A stretch of 8,762 bases of DNA, taken from positions 1 to 8,762 of the forward strand of contig JAESRR010000171.1 of assembly GCA_016764535.1 (NCBI GenBank), in the 5' to 3' direction. The notes beneath the pieces were generated by a model. That model saw only the letters and a program-made list of their open reading frames with translations. It did not search any database and was not told where the DNA came from. Source of the stretch: Cohaesibacteraceae bacterium (lineage in GTDB: Bacteria; Pseudomonadota; Alphaproteobacteria; Rhizobiales; Cohaesibacteraceae). The translations under genes and the position numbers were made by a program. Each line of letters opens with the position of its first letter. The stretch's first letter is position 1. Shown here one piece after another: positions 1-5,964 of this stretch.

Positions 1-483
1 CTGGATTCAGATGACTATTATCAATTTGAAGGTGGCCTGAGCGCCACTGTGGAACATCTCTCGGGCACCGCGCCGGTGGTTTATCACAATGATCATTCAA
101 GGCCCGAAAAACCGGTTATTCGCACCCTGTCAGAGGAACTCGGCCGGGTGGTGCGCGGACGCGCTTCCAATCCTAAATGGATAGCGGGTGTCATGCGCCA
201 CGGTTACAAGGGGGCTTTCGAGATAGCAGCGACAGTCGACTATCTCTATGCCTTTGCAGCGACGACACCGGCCGTAAAAAATCATCATTTTGATCAACTT
301 TATTCAGCATATATTGAAGACAAGGTTGTTCGCGATTTTATCAAAATGAACAATCCGGCTGCCTTAAGCGATATCCTGGATAGATTTCAGGATGCGATTG
401 AGAGAGGGCTATGGCAACCGCGTCGTAACAGTACGCATTTTGCCCTTGAACAACTCCAAACAGATGGAAAGACAGATGGCTAA
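1..483 (+). CDS. cobN: Cobaltochelatase subunit CobN, C-terminal end (5' truncated by window)
   Basis: This is the last 160 codons of the large subunit of the ATP-dependent aerobic cobaltochelatase (CobNST), which inserts cobalt into hydrogenobyrinic acid a,c-diamide in the cytoplasm. The frame is open from base 1 and ends at TAA 481-483, so the real start lies outside the window. An internal GTG at 49 is not a real start, because family-like sequence continues upstream of it (DDYYQFEGGLSATVE). Conserved CobN tail motifs are visible: YYQFEGGL, HSRPEKP, RTLSEELGRVVRGR, NPKWI, MRHGYKGAFEIAATVDYL and NPAAL. Together they match the end of the CobN/magnesium-chelatase H family closely. The gene overlaps the chosen cobO start by 8 bp, which suggests translational coupling in a cobN-cobO unit. 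A CobN points to the aerobic (late cobalt insertion) route. Identification is from motif recall. Confidence 0.95.
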   Translation: MDSDDYYQFEGGLSATVEHLSGTAPVVYHNDHSRPEKPVIRTLSEELGRVVRGRASNPKWIAGVMRHGYKGAFEIAATVDYLYAFAATTPAVKNHHFDQLYSAYIEDKVVRDFIKMNNPAALSDILDRFQDAIERGLWQPRRNSTHFALEQLQTDGKTDG

Positions 484-1108
484 AATCACAGATGGAATGA
501 CAGAAGAAGAACTTGATGCCCGCCATGCAATGAAAATGAAAAAGAAAAAAGTAGCGCGTGACAAGATCATTGCAACAAAGACGATCGAAAAAGGTCTGAT
601 TATTGTTCATACGGGCAAGGGAAAAGGCAAATCCACAGCCGGGTTTGGCATGATATTCCGTGCTTTGGGTCATGGTATGCATGTTGGTATTGTTCAGTTT
701 GTCAAAGGTAAATGGGAAACAGGTGAACGAATTGTGCTGGACCGTTTCCCGGATCTTGTAACGATACGAACAATGGGAGAGGGATTTACCTGGGAAACGC
801 AGGATCGGCAGAGAGATATTACAGCAGCAAAAAACGCGTGGGAACGGGCAAAAGACCTGATCAGATCCGCAGAACATAAACTCGTCCTTTGTGATGAACT
901 GAACATTGTCCTGCGCTATGAATATCTCGACATTGCAGAAGTCGTCGAATTTCTCAAAAATGAAAAACCCGATGACGTTCATGTCATAATCACGGGACGA
1001 AATGCACGCGATGAAATTATCGAAATTGCCGACCTCGTTACAGAAATGACACAGATCAAACATCCATTTCGATCCGGTGTAAAAGCCCAGATCGGTATTG
1101 AATTCTAG
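476..1108 (+). CDS. cobO: Cob(I)yrinic acid a,c-diamide adenosyltransferase (CobO/CobA/BtuR family)
   Basis: This cytoplasmic enzyme transfers the 5'-deoxyadenosyl group of ATP to the reduced corrinoid, forming the Co-C bond. The 210-aa product fits the family's usual length of about 200-215. After a lysine-rich N-terminus (residues 16-30) it has the P-loop variant TGKGKGKSTAGFG (46-58), a Walker-B-like LVLCDELN (136-143) and VIITGRNA (170-177), all typical of CobO. I chose ATG 476 because it follows a GGAAAG ribosome-binding site (466-471) at 4-nt spacing and overlaps the cobN stop by 8 bp. ATG 464 is an in-frame alternative adding four residues, and the more upstream frame inside cobN is unlikely to be used. 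The gene is followed after 40 bp by cobQ on the same strand. A long open frame on the opposite strand over this gene is judged a shadow. Confidence 0.95.
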   Translation: MAKITDGMTEEELDARHAMKMKKKKVARDKIIATKTIEKGLIIVHTGKGKGKSTAGFGMIFRALGHGMHVGIVQFVKGKWETGERIVLDRFPDLVTIRTMGEGFTWETQDRQRDITAAKNAWERAKDLIRSAEHKLVLCDELNIVLRYEYLDIAEVVEFLKNEKPDDVHVIITGRNARDEIIEIADLVTEMTQIKHPFRSGVKAQIGIEF

Positions 1109-1148
1109 TTTAATGTTCGCGGGCCGCTAAAAAGATACGGATGGACAT

Positions 1149-2630
1149 ATGACACGGGCAATCATGTTTCAGGGTACCGGATCGGATGTTGGAAAATCCT
1201 TGCTGGTAGCGGGCCTTGGACGTGCATATTCGAACCGGGGGCTAACTGTTCGCCCCTTCAAACCACAGAATATGTCCAATAACGCCGCGGTAACCGAAGA
1301 CGGCGGCGAGATTGGCAGGGCCCAGGCTCTGCAGGCATTAGCCTGCCGCTGTCACACCAGCGTCCACATGAATCCGGTATTGTTGAAACCAGAGTCCGAC
1401 CGCGGTAGTCAGGTTATTGTCCAGGGTAAATCCCGGGGCAGCCTTTCTGCCAAAGAGTATAACAAACGTAAATTCAATCTTTTACCAGACGTACTTGATA
1501 GTTTTCATGAGATAGCGGGCTGTGCTGATCTGGTGCTTGTGGAAGGAGCAGGCAGTGCAGCAGAAACCAATCTCAGACAGGGTGATATCGCAAATATGGG
1601 TTTTGCATTGGCGCTGAACATGCCCGTGATATTGATCGGTGACATCAACAGAGGGGGCGTAATTGCAACGCTTGCAGGGATACATCGTATTCTGCCCGAT
1701 GAAGATAGACGGTTACTGGCCGGATATTGTATCAACAAATTTAGAGGTGATCCGGATTTGTTTGCCGCAGGTCTTGCGCAGATATCGGAAATCACCGGTT
1801 TACCGGATGTTGGTCTCGTCCCATGGTTCAATGAGGCATCCCAACTGCCCGCTGAAGACAGCCTTGGATTAACCGGGAGCCCGGGCCCTGTTGGGAACAA
1901 ATTACATATTGCCGTTTTTGTTACGCCTGGCATTGCAAATTTTGACGACATCGATCCGCTTCGCCTCGAACGGGATGTACATGTTACTCTCGTAAGAAAA
2001 GATGAAGTCTTGCCTGGAGACTGCGATCTGGTAATTCTACCTGGATCCAAATCCACAATCACCGATCTGCTTTTTTTCAAGTCCCAGGGATGGGATATTG
2101 ATCTATCTGCACATATTCGCCGGGGAGGTCATGTGTTGGGTATTTGTGGTGGATACCAAATGTTGGGAAAATCAATTGTCGATACATTTGGTATTGAAGG
2201 CAAAATGGGAGATGAAATAACAGGATTGGGATACCTTGATATTTGCACCAAACTGGGTCCTGACAAAAAAACGATCAAATCGTCCGGGGTACATGCACAA
2301 TCAAAAATCCCCGTTTCTGGATATGAAATTCATATTGGTGAAACAATTGGTGTTGATTGCGCCAGATCGTTTCTCAGATTGGGGAAATCAGGTGATGGTG
2401 CAGTATCAAGGGATGGTAAAATTTCCGGAACGTACCTGCATGGTTTGATGCAGTCGGATGAATTTCGGACACATTACCTCAAGTCACTGAATGTGGAAGT
2501 TAATTTATCGTCTCCGTATTCCTATGATCAGAGAATTGACACATTGCTCGATTCACTTGCGGCACATTTGGAAACACACATGAATCTTGATCTGATATTC
2601 AATCTTTCCAGATCGATAAATTCCCCATAA
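1149..2630 (+). CDS. cobQ: Adenosylcobyric acid synthase (glutamine-hydrolysing)
   Basis: The 493-aa cytoplasmic enzyme amidates positions b, d, e and g of adenosylcobyrinic acid a,c-diamide, using glutamine and ATP, to give adenosylcobyric acid. The N-terminal dethiobiotin-synthetase-like ATPase domain shows MFQGTGSDVGKSLL (6-19), RPFKPQNMSNNAAV (35-48), GEIGRAQALQA (53-63), NPVLLKPESDRGSQVI (75-90) and LVEGAGS (130-136). The C-terminal class I (triad-type) glutamine amidotransferase domain shows LPGSKSTITDL (297-307), GICGGYQMLG with the expected nucleophile Cys333, GYEIHIGET (391-399) and GTYLHGL with the expected catalytic His431. Length and motif order are normal for CobQ/CbiP, and no residue appears missing. 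ATG 1149 has a GGATGGA ribosome-binding site at 1139-1145. Cotranscription with cobO is likely. The 3' end overlaps the oppositely oriented cobD by 32 bp. Confidence 0.96.
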   Translation: MTRAIMFQGTGSDVGKSLLVAGLGRAYSNRGLTVRPFKPQNMSNNAAVTEDGGEIGRAQALQALACRCHTSVHMNPVLLKPESDRGSQVIVQGKSRGSLSAKEYNKRKFNLLPDVLDSFHEIAGCADLVLVEGAGSAAETNLRQGDIANMGFALALNMPVILIGDINRGGVIATLAGIHRILPDEDRRLLAGYCINKFRGDPDLFAAGLAQISEITGLPDVGLVPWFNEASQLPAEDSLGLTGSPGPVGNKLHIAVFVTPGIANFDDIDPLRLERDVHVTLVRKDEVLPGDCDLVILPGSKSTITDLLFFKSQGWDIDLSAHIRRGGHVLGICGGYQMLGKSIVDTFGIEGKMGDEITGLGYLDICTKLGPDKKTIKSSGVHAQSKIPVSGYEIHIGETIGVDCARSFLRLGKSGDGAVSRDGKISGTYLHGLMQSDEFRTHYLKSLNVEVNLSSPYSYDQRIDTLLDSLAAHLETHMNLDLIFNLSRSINSP

Positions 2631-3612
2631 CAAAAATACATGCAACAACCATCACCCAATTAATCAGCGCAGCCAGTTTCATCACGGTGAGCGCTCTATT
2701 AATATCCCTGCCATCAGCGTCCTGATTCCCCTGTTCATTCATCCAGAGGGCATTAACCCGGTAATCGGTATATTGCCTGGGTCCGGCCAGCGCCAGGTCC
2801 AGCACTGCCGCCATCGCGGCTTCCGGCCATCCGGCATTTGGTGACCGGTGCTTGAGAGCATCCTCTCGAACCATCTTCCAGATAGAAATTGTTGAATGCC
2901 CCAACAAACCTGCTGCGCAACACAATTGAAATGCAGACAGGCGCGCCGGGATGTAATTCAGGACATCATCCAGGCGAGCCGAAGCTTCTCCAAAATCCCG
3001 ATAGCGATTATTGAGATGGCCGATCATGCTGTCAGCAGTGTTGATGGCTTTGTAAACAAGGATTCCAGGTAGCCCAAAAAGCAAAGCCCAAAAAATTGGT
3101 GCGACAACTCCGTCAGAATAATTCTCGGCGATTGTTTCCACTGTTGCTCTGGCGACACCGCTTTCGTCAAGCATTTCCGGGTCCCGACCCACGATCATCG
3201 ATACTGCTTTTTTTGCAGCAGGGAGGTCGCCGAGCAATAAAGGTTCCATAACTCTAGCGGCATGCTGCGTGAGGCTTTTAAAAGCAATCAGTATCGCAAT
3301 CAATATAGCTTCGATGATGATTCCAGCAGGATTTCCAGACAGGATCTTCTGAATCAATAGTCCGGCCATGGCGGTAAGCAATACGAGCAAAACACAGGAT
3401 AGATAACCAAGTGCCTTGCGCTTGAAACCAGAAAATTCAGTTCGGTTCCACCATGATTCAAATTTTGAAATCACAGCTCCAATAATGACGACCGGATGTG
3501 GGATACGTTTCCATATACGATCGGGATCACCAAAAACGGCATCAAGAATTATAGCCAATACAAGTATCCAGGGCGTCATACTGGCAAATAACAATGTCAC
3601 ATCAACGCCCAT
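2599..3612 (-). CDS. cobD: Adenosylcobinamide-phosphate synthase (CobD/CbiB), integral membrane protein
   Basis: This enzyme joins adenosylcobyric acid to (R)-1-amino-2-propanol O-2-phosphate, giving adenosylcobinamide phosphate. The family is a multi-pass inner-membrane protein. The 337-aa product has the family signatures FGDPDRIWKRIPHPVVIIG (27-45), VGRDPEMLDESGVARATVET (141-160), IAENYSDGVVAPIFW (161-175), YKAINTADSMIGH (187-199), FGEASARLDDVLNYIPAR (207-224) and HRSPNAGWPEAAMA (255-268). Hydrophobic stretches at about 14-27, 69-88, 98-112, 168-188 and 312-330 are probable membrane segments. ATG 3612 overlaps the end of cobC by 11 bp, which suggests coupling. ATG 3579 is an in-frame alternative with no visible ribosome-binding site. 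The 3' end overlaps cobQ tail to tail. In Salmonella naming this is CbiB; the name CobD follows the aerobic-pathway convention. Confidence 0.95.
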   Translation of the reverse strand: MGVDVTLLFASMTPWILVLAIILDAVFGDPDRIWKRIPHPVVIIGAVISKFESWWNRTEFSGFKRKALGYLSCVLLVLLTAMAGLLIQKILSGNPAGIIIEAILIAILIAFKSLTQHAARVMEPLLLGDLPAAKKAVSMIVGRDPEMLDESGVARATVETIAENYSDGVVAPIFWALLFGLPGILVYKAINTADSMIGHLNNRYRDFGEASARLDDVLNYIPARLSAFQLCCAAGLLGHSTISIWKMVREDALKHRSPNAGWPEAAMAAVLDLALAGPRQYTDYRVNALWMNEQGNQDADGRDINRALTVMKLAALINWVMVVACIFVMGNLSIWKD

Positions 3613-4615
3613 GCCAGGATTTTACTGCGGAATCCAGCCTTGACCAGGCTTCTTCATTCCCGGGAAGCCCAAGACGAATCCAGTCAGGATAATTCTTGAA
3701 AACCCGTGTCCAGATCCCGTTTTGAGCCAGATGCTGATGAAAAGACAAAGGCTGTTCACCAGCATCGGTCTTGTAAAGTCGAAACAGTGACGTACCCCCG
3801 ACCAATTCAGGTTTTCTTTCCATAATCAATTCATCCAGTCGACTGGCACATGCAATCAGGGATTCACATGTATTTTTGCGCCAGGTGTCGTCGAGAAGTG
3901 CTTTCACGCCAATTGAAAGGGCCGGTGTGCCCACAGCCCATGGGCCCAGATTATCATCCAGACGCGAAACCAGTTCGGGATGTCCAATGGCAAATCCCAA
4001 TCTTAAACCCGCAAGGCCGTAAAATTTCCCGAATGACCTGAGAACAATGACCCGTTCATTGGTAAGTAACGGAATAATACTGCTGTTGGCAACAACGTCT
4101 GCAAATGCTTCGTCAAGTACAAGAATACCGCCATCTTTGGTAATAAGTTGTGCCAGTTTCAACAATGCGGCGGGGTCGATTAATCTGCCATCCGGATTAT
4201 TGGGATTTACGATGGATACAATTGCATTGGTATCAATTTCATCCAAATCAACCGGGTGACGAAATACTTTAGTTTGGTAATTTGATCGTTCAAAGGCTTC
4301 GCGATGTTCGGAATAACTGGGTTCAATCACCGATACATTTTGGAAATCCGAGAGTGATGGCATGAGTTGAATGAGGGCCTGGGTACCGCTCGCCGAAACA
4401 ATTTTCAGGTCCGGCGGGACCTGATACGCATGACGCGCAGCAGCGAGCAATTCCATCACCGCACCTTTTTCGGGAAGTGAGCCAAGTCCCTTCAAGACGT
4501 CGGCTGAAGTGACCGGGTAAGTGTGTGGATTGATGCCGGTCGATAAATCTACCCAGGGTCTTGGCGCATGTGGCTGTGTTGCTGCAAGATCTCCAAGATC
4601 GCCGCCATGTCTCAT
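3602..4615 (-). CDS. cobC: Threonine-phosphate decarboxylase-like PLP enzyme of cobalamin synthesis (CobC)
   Basis: This is a fold-type I PLP enzyme (aminotransferase class I/II). It is the counterpart of Salmonella CobD, which decarboxylates L-threonine O-3-phosphate to (R)-1-amino-2-propanol phosphate, the substrate of the neighbouring CobD/CbiB. Visible motifs are VDLSTGINP (22-30), SASGTQALI (74-82), NPNNPDGR (137-144), VLDEAFAD (166-173) and SFGKFYGLAGLRLGFA (194-209), where Lys197 is the expected PLP Schiff-base lysine. The frame stays open upstream to 4684, but I chose ATG 4615 (337 aa). The family usually begins with a short HGG-containing leader just before the STGINP motif (here MRHGGDLG), and an AGGTG ribosome-binding site lies 4 nt upstream. 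The gene is first in a cobC-cobD unit with an 11-bp overlap, and it is divergent from the next + strand gene. Confidence 0.93.
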   Translation of the reverse strand: MRHGGDLGDLAATQPHAPRPWVDLSTGINPHTYPVTSADVLKGLGSLPEKGAVMELLAAARHAYQVPPDLKIVSASGTQALIQLMPSLSDFQNVSVIEPSYSEHREAFERSNYQTKVFRHPVDLDEIDTNAIVSIVNPNNPDGRLIDPAALLKLAQLITKDGGILVLDEAFADVVANSSIIPLLTNERVIVLRSFGKFYGLAGLRLGFAIGHPELVSRLDDNLGPWAVGTPALSIGVKALLDDTWRKNTCESLIACASRLDELIMERKPELVGGTSLFRLYKTDAGEQPLSFHQHLAQNGIWTRVFKNYPDWIRLGLPGNEEAWSRLDSAVKSWHGR

Positions 4616-4724
4616 GGTACACCTGTAACATTGAAGGAATTGCATGACTGGTATCAGTAATCGACTGAATATCCAATAAATCAAACGTCTGCGTGGATAT
4701 TGTTAACCGTTTTTCATGTGAAAA

Positions 4725-4736
4725 TTGCGCGCGCAA
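4725..4736. repeat. Perfect 12-bp palindrome TTGCGCGCGCAA upstream of cobC
   Basis: TTGCGC is followed directly by its reverse complement GCGCAA, giving a GC-alternating dyad in an otherwise AT-leaning stretch. It lies 109 bp upstream of the chosen cobC start. It could be a protein-binding site, but nothing in the sequence identifies the protein. Chance is possible for a single 12-bp dyad. Confidence 0.5.
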
Positions 4737-4877
4737 CGGAAAGTATTTTGGATTTGAAGCTTAACCATAAAACCTGAACTTCTCCGCGCTGTTCTGGTTT
4801 ACATTTTTTCAGAAAACAAAATACTACAACATAATAACGAACGACTAACGGCAGTTTTTCCAGTTGCCAGGAGATCA

Positions 4878-4900
4878 ATTGTATCGATCGTATTTACAAT
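4878..4900. repeat. Inverted repeat ATTGTA-N11-TACAAT upstream of the tail-anchored protein gene
   Basis: ATTGTA (4878-4883) and TACAAT (4895-4900) are perfect 6-bp inverted arms separated by 11 bp. The centre-to-centre distance of 17 bp falls between one and two helical turns. It sits 80-103 bp upstream of ATG 4981. An operator role is speculative, and the site has no poly-T tract that would suggest a terminator. Confidence 0.3.
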
Positions 4901-4905
4901 CCGGG

Positions 4906-4933
4906 TTGGATGGCTTTTAATATTTGATACGAT
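4906..4933 (+). promoter_or_regulatory. Weak sigma-70-like promoter candidate for the tail-anchored protein gene
   Basis: TTGGAT (4906-4911) and TACGAT (4928-4933) are separated by 16 bp. They match the -35 and -10 consensus only at three and four positions respectively. If real, transcription would begin near 4940, which would exclude the TTG 4924 start and fit ATG 4981. It is tentative because similar weak matches are common in such DNA. Confidence 0.2.
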
Positions 4934-4980
4934 GTTCGGCATTCATGCAGGCTCAACAATACCGGTTCAGGCAAATTACC

Positions 4981-5802
4981 ATGACGACTATCGACATTGT
5001 AACCGGGAACAAAAATTCTCCTCCGCCTGATCCCGTAGTTGAATCCGGGAGTTTGGAAACAAAACAAACTCCACGTTCAAGAAAACGTTCGCTACGTGGT
5101 GCAATTATTCGCAATGGTGCAAAGTCCGGCGGCCGTTCACAGCAAGTCAAACCTGCAGCAAGAGAGATCGAATTTGCGACGGCAGATATTTCTGAATCCG
5201 AAAGTGTGCATGAGCGTTTGGATGAACAGACCAACGGTAAAATAGATATTCTCGTTGCGGAATTTCGCCAAATTACACTCTTGTTTGGAAAATTGTCTGG
5301 CATCATAAATGATGCAGATCGCACATCGTGTTCTTCTGAACTACAAGAACGGACCCGGTCTCTGAGAAATTTGATCCGCAACCAACAAGGTCCATTGGGA
5401 AACCGTATTCAGGAAGTTGATCCCGAAGGAGAGATGGATTCCATGTTGGAGATCATCGAACGGATGCTTGTTTCTTCTGATTTGGAAAGTTGTATTGGTT
5501 CAGATGATGTAAGTGCCGGAGATCCTGTAACAATTGCAACTGAAAACGTCGATGAAAAATTATCCAGACAACAGGATCTATTGTTTCTTCGCAAGGATCT
5601 TGAACGTGGTCAGGCCAATATAAACAATAAACTGGCCTCACTCGTTGCAGCCACAGATCGAATTGCCACAGCGTCGGTAGCCAATGCCAGGCGAATTGAA
5701 AATGTTGCAGATGACCTGGCCATTGCCGCTAGAATGCAAAAAGGGCTCGTTTTTGGAATGTTGGTCACATTGGCTGTCGCGATAGGTAGCTGGTTCGTAT
5801 AA
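4981..5802 (+). CDS. Unrecognised tail-anchored membrane protein with basic disordered N-terminus
   Basis: I do not recognise this 273-aa protein. Residues 1-60 look disordered, proline- and serine-containing and strongly basic (PRSRKRSLRG at 31-40, then RNGAKSGGR). Residues 76-110 and 119-165 look helical and heptad-like, suggesting coiled coil. An acidic, low-complexity stretch follows at about 165-192. Residues 190-253 are again helical and alanine-rich, and residues 254-272 (KGLVFGMLVTLAVAIGSWF) form one hydrophobic segment ending at the C-terminus. The predicted topology is a cytoplasmic protein held in the inner membrane by its tail, with no signal peptide. ATG 4981 is chosen as the first clear ATG before the polar N-terminus. 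The frame also allows ATG 4945 and TTG 4924, and no start has a strong ribosome-binding site. Codon usage and composition resemble the neighbours. It lies 162 bp before the transpeptidase gene on the same strand. Function is unknown. Confidence 0.75.
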   Translation: MTTIDIVTGNKNSPPPDPVVESGSLETKQTPRSRKRSLRGAIIRNGAKSGGRSQQVKPAAREIEFATADISESESVHERLDEQTNGKIDILVAEFRQITLLFGKLSGIINDADRTSCSSELQERTRSLRNLIRNQQGPLGNRIQEVDPEGEMDSMLEIIERMLVSSDLESCIGSDDVSAGDPVTIATENVDEKLSRQQDLLFLRKDLERGQANINNKLASLVAATDRIATASVANARRIENVADDLAIAARMQKGLVFGMLVTLAVAIGSWFV

Positions 5803-5809
5803 ACTGATC

Positions 5810-5819
5810 GGTTGCAACC
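5810..5819. repeat. Short palindrome GGTTGCAACC just after the tail-anchored protein stop
   Basis: This perfect 10-bp dyad begins 7 bp after the stop codon. As a hairpin it would have almost no loop, and no T-run follows, so it is not a convincing intrinsic terminator. It is recorded because it is the only symmetric element at this gene's 3' end. Confidence 0.3.
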
Positions 5820-5836
5820 TCTCTGCTATTCAATTG

Positions 5837-5847
5837 AAAGGTGGTGA
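5837..5847 (+). promoter_or_regulatory. Near-perfect Shine-Dalgarno-like sequence without a well-placed start codon
   Basis: AAAGGTGGTGA differs from the full anti-Shine-Dalgarno complement AAAGGAGGTGA at one base. The nearest in-frame start for the downstream transpeptidase frame is TTG 5863, 15 nt away. The preferred start, ATG 5965, is more than 100 nt away. It may be chance, a ribosome standby site, or serve a very short reading frame that starts with GTG at 5844 and ends at TAA 5892-5894 (16 codons), though that GTG lies inside the motif itself. Confidence 0.3.
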
Positions 5848-5964
5848 GAACAACACGTTTAGTTGAAAATTTGCAGTTTCTGGTCGAATTTTAATCATTC
5901 GTTTCAATTTATAGTTATGATCGCACAAAATTGTATTACACAAATTGATACAACGGGCGTGATT

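Larger units (their letters stand above)
4616..4980. other. Divergent intergenic region between cobC and the tail-anchored protein gene
   Basis: These 365 bp separate two divergent genes and should hold promoters for both. I see no convincing gene and no RNA gene. I searched the strand leading into cobC for a B12 box-like core and a cobalamin riboswitch and saw neither by eye. Features present are a perfect 12-bp palindrome at 4725-4736, a 6-bp inverted repeat spaced by 11 bp at 4878-4900, and an AT-rich stretch at about 4800-4850. Weak promoter-like hexamers precede the + strand gene. The in-frame codons between 4924 and 4980 could be coding if the downstream gene starts at TTG 4924 or ATG 4945. 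Confidence 0.6.

Noticed and set aside
341..1063. A 240-aa open frame on the - strand across cobN and cobO
   Set aside because: It is antisense to clearly coding cobO, its protein is cysteine- and phenylalanine-rich with no recognisable motif, and it lacks a supporting ribosome-binding site. It is a shadow of codon bias on the + strand.
1119..1127. GCGGGCCGC followed by AAAAAG between cobO and cobQ, considered as a terminator
   Set aside because: The symmetric arms leave a single-base loop and no T-run follows on the + strand, so a stable terminator hairpin cannot form.
1505..2080. A 191-aa open frame on the - strand inside cobQ
   Set aside because: It is antisense to the intact CobQ frame; serine/proline-rich low-complexity translation is typical of a shadow frame.
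4323..4736. A 137-aa open frame on the - strand overlapping the start of cobC in another frame
   Set aside because: Cobalamin-family motifs are all in the cobC frame, and this frame has cysteine/arginine-rich shadow-like sequence and no independent evidence.
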